Shown here: positions 1 through 8,895 of the stretch, piece after piece
How the letters are laid out: every line of letters starts with the position of its first letter
Position numbering within the stretch: position 1 is the stretch's first letter
DNA from: Prevotella falsenii DSM 22864 = JCM 15124
GTDB lineage: Bacteria; Bacteroidota; Bacteroidia; Bacteroidales; Bacteroidaceae
Reading direction: 5' to 3'
DNA length: 64,000 bases
NCBI RefSeq assembly: GCF_000613945.1
Contig: NZ_BAJY01000002.1
Coordinates: 1-64,000, forward strand
Position numbers and translations under genes: made by a program
The notes under the pieces: model-generated
Database searches by the model: none
The model's input: only the letters and a program-made list of their open reading frames with translations
Told to the model about the DNA's origin: nothing

Positions 1-71
1 GCCATTACGCCGAACTCACGTTAATGGCCATTTTTTTACCGAAAAGTATATACAAATGAAAAAGAATTGTG

Positions 72-79
72 TATATTTG
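72..79 (+). promoter_or_regulatory. Probable -7 box upstream of tnaA
   Basis: TATATTTG matches the Bacteroidetes -7 consensus TAnnTTTG and lies about 85 bases before tnaA. No good TTTG -33 box is visible at the usual spacing, so this is a weak call. The first 30 bases of the window hold GAACTCACGTTA, which matches the right end of the MITE-like element found at 46 and 56 kb. Confidence 0.4.
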
Positions 80-164
80 CAAACTGTAGAAATCTATTTA
101 TCTCATAAAATAAATAAATATTCTTATAACCATTATACACAAATAATTAAAAACAAATCGAATT

Positions 165-1541
165 ATGGAAATACCATTTGCAGAGTCTTGGAAAATCAAG
201 ATGATTGAACCAATCAAGAAAAGTACACGTGAGGAAAGAGAACAGTGGCTCAAGGAAGCACACTACAACGTATTCCAACTCAAGGCAGAACAAGTTTACA
301 TCGACCTGCTTACCGATAGCGGAACAGGTTCAATGTCTGACCGTCAGTGGGCAGCAATGATGCTGGGCGACGAGAGCTATGCCGGTGCCACATCGTTCTA
401 TAAGTTCGAGGAGACGGTACAGAAAATTCTTGGACTGAAATATATTATTCCGACCCATCAGGGACGTGCTGCCGAGAACGTGCTCTTCTCTTATCTTGTT
501 AAGAAAGGTAACGTAATTCCGGGCAATGCTCATTTCGATACCACCAAAGGACACATCGAAAGCCGCAAGGCACACGCCATCGACGTAACTACCGACGATG
601 CGAAGGACACCCAAAAGGAAGTTCCTTTCAAAGGTAACGTTTGCTTGAAAAAGCTCGAGAAGGTGCTGAAAGAAAACCAAGGCAACGTGCCTTTCATGGT
701 GCTCACCGTTACCAATAACACCGTGGGCGGTCAGCCGGTCAGCATGAAGAATATCAAGGAGACCTGTGCACTCTGTCATCAGTATGGCGTACCGGTAGTA
801 ATGGACTCTGCCCGCTTTGCCGAGAACGCTTATTTTATTAAGGTACGCGAGGAAGGTTACGCTGATAAGACCATCAAGGAAATTGTTCGAGAGATGTATG
901 CCGATGCCGATGCAGCAACAATGTCTGCAAAGAAAGACGGCGTTGTGAATATGGGCGGATTTATAGCTACCAATAATAAAGAGTGGTTTGAGGGTGCAAA
1001 GATGTTCTGCATACCGATGGAAGGCTACGTTACCTATGGTGGAATGAGCGGACGCGACCTCAATGCGCTTGCACAGGGACTGGACGAGAATACCGAATTT
1101 GATATGCTTCAAACCCGAATCCATCAAGTGGAGTATCTTGCAAAGAAGCTTGACGAATACGGAATTCCTTATCAGCGTCCTGCCGGCGGCCATGCCATCT
1201 TCGTAGATGCAAGCAAGGTGCTCACCCACGTGCCTAAAGAAGAGTTCCCTGCACAGACACTGACCTGCGAACTTTACCTCGAAGCGGGCATTCGTGGCGT
1301 GGAAGTAGGCTACATGCTTGCCGACCGCGACCCTGAAACAGGCGAGAACCGTTTCGGTGGACTCGACCTTCTGCGCTTGGCTATCCCTCGTCGCGTATAT
1401 ACAGACAACCACATGAACGTGATAGCAGCTGCCTTGAAGAATGTCTTCGACCGTCGCGAGAGCGTTACACGTGGTGTTGCTATTGAGTGGGAAGCTCCGC
1501 TGATGCGCCACTTCACCGTGCAGTTGAGACGACTCGGATAA
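165..1541 (+). CDS. tnaA: Tryptophanase (L-tryptophan indole-lyase)
   Basis: This PLP enzyme splits L-tryptophan to indole, pyruvate and ammonia in the cytoplasm. The 458-residue product is full length for the beta-eliminating lyase family. The PLP lysine lies in MSAKKDG (second Lys, about residue 257). Two sites favour tryptophanase over the related tyrosine phenol-lyase: Asp in HFDTT (about 125), and Val in RGVEVG, where phenol-lyase carries Arg. The N-terminus MEIPFAESWKIKM is typical of the Bacteroidales enzyme. The gene stands alone between its own -7 box and a strong terminator. No tnaC-like leader peptide or tnaB permease is adjacent, so Trp attenuation of the E. coli type is not evident. 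Confidence 0.95.
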   Translation: MEIPFAESWKIKMIEPIKKSTREEREQWLKEAHYNVFQLKAEQVYIDLLTDSGTGSMSDRQWAAMMLGDESYAGATSFYKFEETVQKILGLKYIIPTHQGRAAENVLFSYLVKKGNVIPGNAHFDTTKGHIESRKAHAIDVTTDDAKDTQKEVPFKGNVCLKKLEKVLKENQGNVPFMVLTVTNNTVGGQPVSMKNIKETCALCHQYGVPVVMDSARFAENAYFIKVREEGYADKTIKEIVREMYADADAATMSAKKDGVVNMGGFIATNNKEWFEGAKMFCIPMEGYVTYGGMSGRDLNALAQGLDENTEFDMLQTRIHQVEYLAKKLDEYGIPYQRPAGGHAIFVDASKVLTHVPKEEFPAQTLTCELYLEAGIRGVEVGYMLADRDPETGENRFGGLDLLRLAIPRRVYTDNHMNVIAAALKNVFDRRESVTRGVAIEWEAPLMRHFTVQLRRLG

Positions 1542-1604
1542 TAATATGGCTTTATTGTTGATGGAGTCTGAAAGTTGAACGACTCTGTCAGTATCCAAGA
1601 AAAT

Positions 1605-1650
1605 GAGGGTATAATATAAAAATGAATTATGTTATACCCTCTTATTTTCT
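1605..1650 (+). terminator. Intrinsic terminator after tnaA
   Basis: GAGGGTATAA (1605-1614) pairs with TTATACCCTC (1632-1641) and is followed by a T-rich stretch. It ends the tnaA transcript. Confidence 0.8.
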
Positions 1651-1851
1651 TTTTATATATACCTTATATATATACGTTAATGCGGCATAAGAAGGCAGAT
1701 TAAGAAGGCAATCTTGCAGATGTTTTTAGTAATATCCCTGATGAGGCAGTGAAAGCTTTTCCGTTTATAAAAGGCTTTTTAAAGGTAATAAACATAAGAA
1801 TGTACCTTAAATGAAAGACGGAGAGAATGTGATATTAATTCTTCTGTTTTT
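1651..1851. other. Intergenic stretch without a recognised gene
   Basis: The gap between the tnaA terminator and the gcvT promoter is AT-rich. At 1673-1695 it holds a sequence resembling one at 42454-42475 (ACGTTA followed by CGGCATAA), possibly an end of a dispersed element. I see no convincing coding frame. Confidence 0.4.
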
Positions 1852-1883
1852 TTTGTGTTTTCCAAAAAACTTTATTATATTTG
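1852..1883 (+). promoter_or_regulatory. Promoter of the gcv operon
   Basis: TTTG (1852-1855), a 20-bp spacer and TATATTTG (1876-1883) form a near-perfect Bacteroidetes promoter. The predicted leader is about 95 nt. I could not recognise a tandem glycine riboswitch in it. Confidence 0.75.
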
Positions 1884-1986
1884 CATCGCAAGAAAAATGG
1901 GAGGTATTCCAACCTAAATCAAATAATAGCTGGACCAATGATATAACTATCAAAGGGCAGCCAAAAAATAAAATTCTAAAGCAATT

Positions 1987-3072
1987 ATGGAGAATAAAAG
2001 AACATGCCTTTATGACAAGCATGTAGCATTAGGAGCATTGATTTCACCGTTTGGTGGTTTCGATATGCCAATTCAGTATTCAAGTATTATTGATGAACAC
2101 AATGCAGTAAGAAAGCATTGTGGCGTTTTTGACGTGTCTCACATGGGCGAACTTGTTGTTTCGGGCAATGAGGCAGAGAAATTCGTTAATTATATCTTCA
2201 CCAACGACGTTACAGGCTTACCTGTAGGCAAGGTGCTTTACGGTATGTTCTGTATGGAAGACGGCGGTGTGGTAGACGATACCTGCATCTGCAAGGTAGG
2301 CGAGAACGAATTTATCCTGACAGTAAACGCTGCCAACATCGAAAAAGACTACGAATGGATAAAGAAGCATACGGAAGGTTTCGATGTTCAACTCGTTAAT
2401 GATAGCGAGAAATATGGTCAGCTTGCCATTCAAGGACCTGAAGCAGAAAAGATTATTCAGGACAAGCTCGGCATTCCTTGCTCTGACTTGAAGTTCTACG
2501 AAGTAAAGAAAGCGCAGCACGAAGGCGAAGACATTATCATTTCTCGTACAGGTTATACGGGCGAAGATGGCTTTGAACTTTATGGTGCTCCTGCATATAT
2601 TGTCAAGATGTGGGACAAGCTGATGGAGGCAGGTGCTACACCTTGCGGTCTTGGTTGTCGCGATACATTGCGTTTCGAAGCAGGTATGCCGCTTTACGGA
2701 CACGAACTTTCTGAAACAATTACTCCGGTAATGGCAGGCTTGTCAATGTTCGTGAAGTTCGATAAAGAGAACTTCCTCGGTAAAGAAGCATTGTTAAAGC
2801 AGAAGACCGAAGGCGTAACGAAGCGTCTCCGTGGTATTTGGCTGGACGACAATGCAATTCCACGCAACGGCTATAAAGTATTTAAAGATGGCAAGGAAGT
2901 GGGCGAGATAACAACAGGTTACAAGCTTATTTCTGTTGAAAGAAGCTGTGCGGTTGCATTGGTTGATGCCGATATAAAGATGGAAGACCGTGTAGAAGTA
3001 CAGATTCGCAAGAAGTTCTTCCCTGCAACAGTAGGCAAGAAGAAATTTTACGACCCACATTACGTTAAGTAA
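1987..3072 (+). CDS. gcvT: Glycine cleavage T protein (aminomethyltransferase)
   Basis: The T protein takes the aminomethyl group from the lipoyl arm of GcvH and passes it to tetrahydrofolate, giving 5,10-methylene-THF and ammonia. At 361 residues it has the usual family length. Recognisable blocks are FDVSHMGEL near the N-terminus, RTGYTGEDGFELYG, and CRDTLRFEAGMPLYGHEL with its conserved Arg and Glu. The ATG at 1987 gives the standard N-terminus (KRTCLYDKHVALGA). This is the first gene of a complete gcv operon. An imperfect hairpin separates it from gcvH, 87 bases downstream. Confidence 0.96.
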   Translation: MENKRTCLYDKHVALGALISPFGGFDMPIQYSSIIDEHNAVRKHCGVFDVSHMGELVVSGNEAEKFVNYIFTNDVTGLPVGKVLYGMFCMEDGGVVDDTCICKVGENEFILTVNAANIEKDYEWIKKHTEGFDVQLVNDSEKYGQLAIQGPEAEKIIQDKLGIPCSDLKFYEVKKAQHEGEDIIISRTGYTGEDGFELYGAPAYIVKMWDKLMEAGATPCGLGCRDTLRFEAGMPLYGHELSETITPVMAGLSMFVKFDKENFLGKEALLKQKTEGVTKRLRGIWLDDNAIPRNGYKVFKDGKEVGEITTGYKLISVERSCAVALVDADIKMEDRVEVQIRKKFFPATVGKKKFYDPHYVK

Positions 3073-3079
3073 AAAACAC

Positions 3080-3117
3080 AAGGTGAGAATGTAACAATGC
3101 CGGTGCATTCCCACCTT
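3080..3117 (+). promoter_or_regulatory. Intercistronic hairpin gcvT-gcvH
   Basis: AAGGTGAGAATG (3080-3091) pairs with CATTCCCACCTT (3106-3117) with one mismatch and a 14-base loop. There is no clear T-run, so it may be an RNA-processing or stability element rather than a terminator. Confidence 0.5.
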
Positions 3118-3159
3118 ATATATATAATAACAAAAAAACAATAAAAAGATAAACATAAA

Positions 3160-3540
3160 ATGGCAAAAGTAATTGAAGGACTCTACTATGCAGAGTCGCA
3201 TGAGTATGTAAAGGTTGAAGGCGATGTAGCTTACATTGGTATTACTGACTATGCACAGCACGCACTTGGCAACGTTGTTTACGTTGATATGCCGGAGGCT
3301 GATGATGAGTTTGAAGCAGAAGAAGGCTTCGGCGCAGTAGAAAGTGTTAAGGCTGCTTCTGACCTTAACTCACCTGTTTCTTGCAAGGTGTTGGAAGTAA
3401 ACGAGGCACTTGAAGACCAACCTGAGCTTCTAAATCAAGACCCATACGCAAACTGGATACTCAAGGTAGAACTTACAAACAAGTCTGAACTCGACAACCT
3501 CATGGACGCAAAGGGCTACGAAGAGTTCTGCGCAAAATAG
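3160..3540 (+). CDS. gcvH: Glycine cleavage H protein (lipoyl carrier)
   Basis: GcvH is the small lipoylated shuttle that visits the P, T and L proteins in turn. The product has 126 residues, as is usual. The lipoylated lysine is in VESVKAASDLNSP (about K64), inside the barrel-sandwich fold. The C-terminal portion after NQDPY is the normal family tail. It sits between gcvT and the two gcvP subunit genes, with hairpins on both sides. Those hairpins may set unequal transcript levels, since H protein is usually needed in excess; this is inference. Confidence 0.96.
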   Translation: MAKVIEGLYYAESHEYVKVEGDVAYIGITDYAQHALGNVVYVDMPEADDEFEAEEGFGAVESVKAASDLNSPVSCKVLEVNEALEDQPELLNQDPYANWILKVELTNKSELDNLMDAKGYEEFCAK

Positions 3541-3570
3541 TTTATAAACAAGCATTCTTTATTAAGTTTA

Positions 3571-3620
3571 TAGCTGTTTTCCTTCTCAAAGTAGGTTTTT
3601 GCGAAAGAAAACAGCTATTT
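3571..3620 (+). promoter_or_regulatory. Intercistronic hairpin gcvH-gcvPA
   Basis: TAGCTGTTTTC (3571-3581) pairs perfectly with GAAAACAGCTA (3607-3617), followed by a short T/C run. It could act as a partial terminator or attenuator ahead of gcvPA. Confidence 0.55.
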
Positions 3621-3655
3621 CCTTTGTGAAAGCTAAATGATTAAATACGAAAATT

Positions 3656-4966
3656 ATGACTTTTAAATTCTTTCCACATACTGAAGAGGATACACAGGCA
3701 ATGCTCAATAAGGTTGGCGTGAAAAACATTCAAGACCTTTTTGCAGGTATTCCTGAAGCATTACGATTTAAGGGAGAATATGATATTCCTGAAGCAAAGA
3801 GTGAAATCGAGATAAGAAACTTCTTTAAGAAGTTGGCAGATAAGAACCAACAGCTGACTTGTTTCGCCGGTGCAGGCGTGTACGACCACTATACACCAAG
3901 TGCTGTTCCACAGCTTGTAAGTCGTTCAGAATACCTTACCTCATACACTCCGTACCAAGCTGAAATTTCGCAAGGCACATTACACTACATATTTGAGTTC
4001 CAAAGCATGATAGCAGAACTTACCAATATGGACGTTGCCAATGCGTCTATGTACGATGGGTCTACTGCTACTGCTGAAGCAATGATGGTAGCTGCGGCTC
4101 AATCGAGCAAGCGCAAGACCGTCTTATATTCTGAAACAATCAACCCACAGATTATCGAAGTGCTCAGAACATACGCACACTTCAATGGTGTAAACCTTGT
4201 TTCAGTTGCCGGCGAGAATGGTGTAACATCTAAGAAAGACTTGGAAACTAAAATCGCAGAAGGTGGTGTAGCAGGCGTTATTGTTCAACAACCAAACTAT
4301 TATGGTATTGCTGAAAACTTCACAGGCTTTGCCGACATCTGCCACGACAATAAGGCTTTGTTTATTGTAAATAGTGTTGCAGCCGACCTTTCTATTCTTA
4401 AAACTCCGGGCGAGTGGGGGGCTGACTTTGCAGTAGGCGATGTTCAAAGTCTTGGTTTGCCCATGGCGTTCGGTGGTCCATACGCCGGTTATATGAGCTG
4501 TACGCAAAAAATGATGCGTAAGATGCCCGGTCGTATCGTCGGACAGACAAAAGATACCCGTGGACAGCGTGTATTTGTACTTACCTTGCAAGCTCGCGAG
4601 CAGCACATTCGTCGCCAAAAGGCAACATCGAATATTTGTTCTAACCAAAGTTTAATGGCACTTTATGTTACCATCTATATGTCAATGATGGGCAAGCAGG
4701 GTGTCAAGGAAGCTGCACAGATAAGTTTCGATGCGGCTCATTATCTATGCGATAAGATGGTGGCTACCGGTAAAGCACAGTTGGTTTATAATCAACCATT
4801 CTTCAATGAGTTCTTGGTGAAAGTTGAAAATCGTGATGCTTTCTACGATAAAGCAATCGAACAAGGAATCCTACCGGGCGTAAAGGTTGGCGACGACCAA
4901 CTCCTTGTTGCCGTAACGGAAAAGTGTACGAAAGAAGAGATGGAAGCACTTGTTGCACTTCTCTAA
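3656..4966 (+). CDS. gcvPA: Glycine dehydrogenase (decarboxylating) subunit 1
   Basis: This is the alpha half of the P protein, which decarboxylates glycine and loads the aminomethyl group onto lipoyl-GcvH. Its 436 residues match the split type, in which GcvPA and GcvPB are separate chains, unlike the roughly 950-residue fused enzyme of E. coli. Recognisable blocks include CFAGAGVYDHYTPSAVPQL and the YDGSTATAEAMM region. The PLP lysine lies on the partner subunit. gcvPB follows after 49 bases. Confidence 0.95.
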   Translation: MTFKFFPHTEEDTQAMLNKVGVKNIQDLFAGIPEALRFKGEYDIPEAKSEIEIRNFFKKLADKNQQLTCFAGAGVYDHYTPSAVPQLVSRSEYLTSYTPYQAEISQGTLHYIFEFQSMIAELTNMDVANASMYDGSTATAEAMMVAAAQSSKRKTVLYSETINPQIIEVLRTYAHFNGVNLVSVAGENGVTSKKDLETKIAEGGVAGVIVQQPNYYGIAENFTGFADICHDNKALFIVNSVAADLSILKTPGEWGADFAVGDVQSLGLPMAFGGPYAGYMSCTQKMMRKMPGRIVGQTKDTRGQRVFVLTLQAREQHIRRQKATSNICSNQSLMALYVTIYMSMMGKQGVKEAAQISFDAAHYLCDKMVATGKAQLVYNQPFFNEFLVKVENRDAFYDKAIEQGILPGVKVGDDQLLVAVTEKCTKEEMEALVALL

Positions 4967-5015
4967 CCTAATGAACTTTAAGCAAAGTTTTACAAACACT
5001 TAAATTATTGAAGAA

Positions 5016-6494
5016 ATGAACAATAGATTATATGGCAATTTAATATTTGAGCTTTCTCAACCGGGTTGCAAAGCTTATAGCCTACCTAAAAACGAATTTG
5101 GAAACTACGAGCTTCCAAACAACTTGAAGCGTGAAAAAGACGCAGAACTTCCGGAGTGCGATGAGCTCACAGTTGTGCGCCACTATACAAACCACAGCGG
5201 AAACAATTTTGGTGTAGACAATGGTTTCTATCCATTGGGTTCTTGTACTATGAAGTACAACCCTACTATCAATGAGGAAATAGCTGCTATGCCGGGCTTT
5301 ACAGGCATTCACCCAATGCAGCCTATCAGCACCGTGCAAGGTGCATTAGAGGTTAATTATGGCTTGGCAAATGTTCTTTCAAGCATCTCCGGTCTTGCAG
5401 ACTTTACGGTAAATCCATTTGCAGGTGCACAAGGAGAACTTACAGGTCTTATGATTATCCGCTCTTACCACGAGAAACGTGGCGATACGAAGCGTAAGAA
5501 GATTATTATTCCTGACTCTGCACACGGTACAAACCCTGCTTCGGCAGCTGTTTGTGGGCTTGATGTGGTAGAAGTTAAGAGCACTGCCGATGGTCTTGTA
5601 GACGTTGAAGACTTGAAACCATTGCTCGGCGACGATATAGCAGGTATGATGATGACCAATCCTAATACACTTGGTTTGTTTGAAAAGAACATTCCCGAGA
5701 TTGCTAAAATGGTTCACGAGTGCGGTGGTCTGATGTATTACGATGGAGCAAACCTCAACCCACTGTTGGGTGTTGCACGTCCCGGCGATATGGGATTTGA
5801 TGTAATGCACATCAATATCCACAAGACCTTCTCTACTCCTCATGGCGGTGGCGGTCCCGGTGGTGGTCCTGTTGGAGTAAGAACAGACCTTGTTGAGTTC
5901 TTGCCAAAGCCACACGTTGTGAAAACAGATGCAGGTTTCGATGTTGAATTGCCTGAAGCAACTGCCGAATACAACCTCAACAACATGCACGTTGGGCAGT
6001 TTATGGGCAACTTCCTTGTGTCTTTGCGTGCTTATACTTACATCTTGACACTGGGCAAGGAGAACTTGAAGATGATAGGTTCTTACGCTACACTCAATGC
6101 AAACTACATTAAGGAATGCTTGAAGGACGACTACGAATTGCCAATCGAAGGCATTTGCATGCACGAATTTGTATTCGATGGACTCAAAGATAAGAGCACC
6201 GGTGTTACAACGATGGACGTTGCAAAACGTTTGCTCGACTATGGCTACCATGCTCCAACGATTTATTTCCCATTACTCTTCCACGAAGCAATGATGATTG
6301 AGCCTACAGAGAACGAAAGCAAGAAGACACTTGACGGTTTCATTGATATTATGCACACCATCGCACGTGAAGCGCGCGAAACTCCGCAGGAAGTTTTGGA
6401 AGCACCACATAGCACTCCTATCGGTCGTGTTGATGACGTGTTGGCTGCGAAAGAGCCTATCCTTAACTACCGTCAGGCAATGATGAAACAGTAA
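5016..6494 (+). CDS. gcvPB: Glycine dehydrogenase (decarboxylating) subunit 2
   Basis: This is the PLP-binding half of the split P protein, 492 residues. The cofactor lysine is in HINIHKTFSTPHGGGGPG (about K270), followed by the glycine-rich loop typical of the family. The upstream SAHGTNPASA block is also diagnostic. It pairs with GcvPA as a heterotetramer. Only 18 bases separate it from lpdA, which argues for one transcript. Confidence 0.96.
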   Translation: MNNRLYGNLIFELSQPGCKAYSLPKNEFGNYELPNNLKREKDAELPECDELTVVRHYTNHSGNNFGVDNGFYPLGSCTMKYNPTINEEIAAMPGFTGIHPMQPISTVQGALEVNYGLANVLSSISGLADFTVNPFAGAQGELTGLMIIRSYHEKRGDTKRKKIIIPDSAHGTNPASAAVCGLDVVEVKSTADGLVDVEDLKPLLGDDIAGMMMTNPNTLGLFEKNIPEIAKMVHECGGLMYYDGANLNPLLGVARPGDMGFDVMHINIHKTFSTPHGGGGPGGGPVGVRTDLVEFLPKPHVVKTDAGFDVELPEATAEYNLNNMHVGQFMGNFLVSLRAYTYILTLGKENLKMIGSYATLNANYIKECLKDDYELPIEGICMHEFVFDGLKDKSTGVTTMDVAKRLLDYGYHAPTIYFPLLFHEAMMIEPTENESKKTLDGFIDIMHTIAREARETPQEVLEAPHSTPIGRVDDVLAAKEPILNYRQAMMKQ

Positions 6495-6512
6495 TCTTAT
6501 AGATTTTATATT

Positions 6513-7871
6513 ATGGAAAAGACCGATTTAATTATAATCGGTGCTGGTCCCGGAGGCTATCATACAGCTGTGCATGCGGCAAAAGATGGCCTCAAGGTTA
6601 CCATCATCGAGAAACGAAATCCCGGGGGTACGTGTCTGAACGAAGGTTGTATACCTACGAAGAGCTTTGCTCACGATGCTGACCTCTATCGCAACCCTCT
6701 GTTGTCTTGCGTGGGGGGCGGCAGTGTTAATTTCGCTCGCATACAAGAGCGTAAGAACAATGTTATCGCTCAACTGCGCGAAGGCGTAAAGGGGCTGATG
6801 TCGATGCCCGGCATCACCTATATAGAAGGTGAAGCAAAGTTTGTGGATAAGAAAGTAATAGAAGTGAACGGCATACAGATGACAGCCGATAACATTATTA
6901 TCGCCACAGGTTCGCACGCTCGTTTGCTTCCGTTTATCCCTGCTTTCGATACACCTGAAGGTGAACCGTTGAAAGACAAGGTTATGACTTCTACCGAGTT
7001 GCTCGATATAGACCACGTTCCACAGACAATGGCTATTATCGGTGCGGGTGTTATCGGGCTTGAATTGGCTTCTGCCTTTGAAACATTCGGCAGTTCGGTT
7101 ACAGTCATCGAGTTCTTGAAAGAATGTTTGCCTACTATCGACTCTGATATTGCAAAGCGTTTGCGCAAGACATTGGAGAAACGTGGCATCAACTTCAACA
7201 TGAATAGCGGCGTCAAGAGTATCGTTGCCACCGACGACAAGAAGCAAGCGATTGTTACTTTTGAACAAAAGGGACAGGAGAAGCAAGTGGTTGCCGATGT
7301 TGTGCTTGTTGCAACAGGACGTGCTGCCAACGTTGAAGGGCTCGGACTTGAAGCAGCGGGTATTAACTGCATCAAGCAAGGCATTGAAACCAACGAACAT
7401 TACGAAACCAATGTTCCCGGTGTTTATGCCGTTGGCGATGTCAATGGCAAGCAGATGCTTGCACATGCTGCAAGTTTCCAAGGAACACACGTCATTAACC
7501 GCATACTTGGAAAGGACGATAAAATACGCTTCGACATTATGCCGGCAGCAGTATTTACCTATCCCGAAGCCGGTTCGGTAGGACTATCGGAAGATGCTTG
7601 CAAGAAAGAGAGCATAAGCTACACCGTTAAGAAAGGTTTCTATCGCTCTAATGGTAAAGCGTTGGCAATGGAAGAAACCGAAGGAATGGTGAAGGTAATG
7701 GCAGACGAGAATGGAAAAATACTGGGTTGCCACGTCTTTGGTGCCCACTCTGCCGACATCACACAAGAGGTAGCCGTTCTTATGAACAACGATACAACAC
7801 TTGCCGACCTTGCCGACATGATTCACATACACCCAACCATTGGCGAGGTACTTTATGAAACAATAATTTAG
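6513..7871 (+). CDS. lpdA: Dihydrolipoyl dehydrogenase (L protein)
   Basis: This FAD enzyme reoxidises the dihydrolipoyl arm of GcvH with NAD+. The 452-residue product starts with the FAD-binding GAGPGG motif. The redox disulfide is CLNEGC (C41 and C46), a second dinucleotide site is GAGVIGLE, and the FAD-binding AVGDVNG and C-terminal HIHPTIGE (His-Glu pair) are present. It closes the gcv operon, so a dedicated L protein is supplied with T, H and P. It might also serve 2-oxoacid dehydrogenases; none is in this window. Confidence 0.95.
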   Translation: MEKTDLIIIGAGPGGYHTAVHAAKDGLKVTIIEKRNPGGTCLNEGCIPTKSFAHDADLYRNPLLSCVGGGSVNFARIQERKNNVIAQLREGVKGLMSMPGITYIEGEAKFVDKKVIEVNGIQMTADNIIIATGSHARLLPFIPAFDTPEGEPLKDKVMTSTELLDIDHVPQTMAIIGAGVIGLELASAFETFGSSVTVIEFLKECLPTIDSDIAKRLRKTLEKRGINFNMNSGVKSIVATDDKKQAIVTFEQKGQEKQVVADVVLVATGRAANVEGLGLEAAGINCIKQGIETNEHYETNVPGVYAVGDVNGKQMLAHAASFQGTHVINRILGKDDKIRFDIMPAAVFTYPEAGSVGLSEDACKKESISYTVKKGFYRSNGKALAMEETEGMVKVMADENGKILGCHVFGAHSADITQEVAVLMNNDTTLADLADMIHIHPTIGEVLYETII

Positions 7872-7879
7872 TGCAAATG

Positions 7880-7910
7880 TTTGGTACATCGAAAAAAAGT
7901 GCTACCTTTG
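7880..7910 (+). promoter_or_regulatory. Promoter of a structured RNA upstream of ribE
   Basis: TTTG (7880-7883), a 19-bp spacer and TACCTTTG (7903-7910) form a strong Bacteroidetes promoter. It starts immediately after lpdA and points at a non-coding stretch rather than directly at ribE. Confidence 0.75.
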
Positions 7911-7916
7911 TGCTTA

Positions 7917-8182
7917 GAAAGGAAAAGCTATAGTCGTATCGATTCGATTGGGATAGTCATCAAATAAATCTGAAAACCGAGAAGACTTCTCTTGACAATG
8001 GCGGGCCACATAAAACGCATTTCAGCGACTAAACCTTCGGGTCGGTGGATTACAAAAGCAGAGAGCTCTCTTATCATAGATACTCGGACTTTTCATCACA
8101 TCATCGATACGGCTTTCTCAAATCCTCTCAATACGAGGACTACAAAAAAGGTGGAGTTCCAAAGGAGTTCCACCTTATTTTT
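7917..8182 (+). ncRNA. Structured non-coding RNA, 6S-like candidate
   Basis: A strong promoter and a T-tailed terminator (8148-8182) enclose about 265 bases with no credible coding frame. CGTATCGAT (about 7935-7943) is the perfect complement of ATCGATACG (about 8103-8111), closing a domain of roughly 180 nt. Inside are smaller pairings such as CCAC with GTGG, CGAC with GTCG, and a GAGAAG/CTTCTC block. One long, bulged hairpin of this size is the hallmark of 6S RNA, which binds the RNA polymerase holoenzyme. The transcript structure is well supported; the 6S identity is inference and was not tested against a covariance model. Confidence 0.55.
8148..8182 (+). terminator. Terminator of the structured RNA
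   Basis: AAGGTGGA (8148-8155) pairs with TCCACCTT (8168-8175), with further TCC/GGA pairing inside the loop, followed by ATTTTTTG. It lies 54 bases before the ribE start, so it ends the RNA or attenuates ribE. Confidence 0.75.
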
Positions 8183-8235
8183 TGTGAGTAAAAGCATTCC
8201 TGCAAGTTTAATAAAGTTTTTAATAATAAGGAATT

Positions 8236-8841
8236 ATGTTCTCCGGAATTGTAGAAGAAATGGCACAAGTGGTTGCCATTGAGCGTTATCAAGAAAATAT
8301 AAACTTCGTTTTAAAGTGTTCGTTTACGAGTGAATTGAAGATAGACCAAAGCATTGCACACAATGGCGTGTGTCTTACGGTAGTCCGCCTGCAAGGCGAA
8401 ACCTATACCGTAACAGCCATGAAAGAAACTTTGGACAGGTCGAACCTTGGTTTGCTGAAAGTGGGCGACCGTGTAAACGTAGAACGTTCCATGCTGATGA
8501 ATGGTCGTTTAGATGGTCATATCGTTCAAGGGCATGTAGATGAAACTGCTCGTTGCATTGCTATGGAAAATGCAAATGGCAGTACCTATTTCACCTTTGA
8601 GTACAAGGGCGATGTAGAAATGGCACAGCGAGGCTACTTCACTGTGGATAAAGGTTCGGTTACAGTCAATGGCGTATCGCTGACAGTGTGCGAACCCACT
8701 GCCAACACTTTCAAAGTGGCAATTATTCCCTACACGCTCGAAAATACAAACTTTGCCGAGATACAAGTAGGGACGGTTGTAAATATTGAGTTCGACATAC
8801 TTGGCAAGTATATAGCAAGGCTCAATAGTTTGTCAAAGTAG
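8236..8841 (+). CDS. ribE: Riboflavin synthase alpha subunit
   Basis: This enzyme converts two 6,7-dimethyl-8-ribityllumazine molecules to riboflavin plus a pyrimidine. The 201-residue product begins with the family signature MFSGIVEE. It carries the tandem lumazine-binding repeats, seen as HNGVCLTV in the first half and VNGVSLTV in the second. No other rib gene is nearby. I found no FMN riboswitch consensus upstream; the terminator of the structured RNA lies between promoter and start. Confidence 0.95.
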   Translation: MFSGIVEEMAQVVAIERYQENINFVLKCSFTSELKIDQSIAHNGVCLTVVRLQGETYTVTAMKETLDRSNLGLLKVGDRVNVERSMLMNGRLDGHIVQGHVDETARCIAMENANGSTYFTFEYKGDVEMAQRGYFTVDKGSVTVNGVSLTVCEPTANTFKVAIIPYTLENTNFAEIQVGTVVNIEFDILGKYIARLNSLSK

Positions 8842-8856
8842 ATATTTCGTAAAAGT

Positions 8857-8895
8857 AAAAACCTATGTTCTGCCCCCTAAGAACATAGGTTTTTT
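8857..8895 (+). terminator. Terminator after ribE
   Basis: AACCTATGTTC (8860-8870) pairs perfectly with GAACATAGGTT (8881-8891), followed by a run of T. Confidence 0.85.

Noticed and set aside
330-1598. Long open frame opposite tnaA (422 codons)
   Set aside because: It is a shadow of the tnaA codon pattern with Cys/His-rich, non-protein-like composition. The same applies to long antisense frames over gcvPB, glnS, aspS and lpdA.
1884-1986. Glycine riboswitch in the gcvT leader
   Set aside because: The leader is about 100 nt and I could not find the paired aptamer consensus. A covariance search would settle it.
7935-7960. tRNA T-loop-like sequence (GATTCGATT)
   Set aside because: No cloverleaf can be drawn around it. 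No tRNA was found elsewhere in the window by eye.
8148-8235. FMN riboswitch before ribE
   Set aside because: The conserved RFN sequence blocks are not visible. The fold of the upstream RNA is one long hairpin instead.
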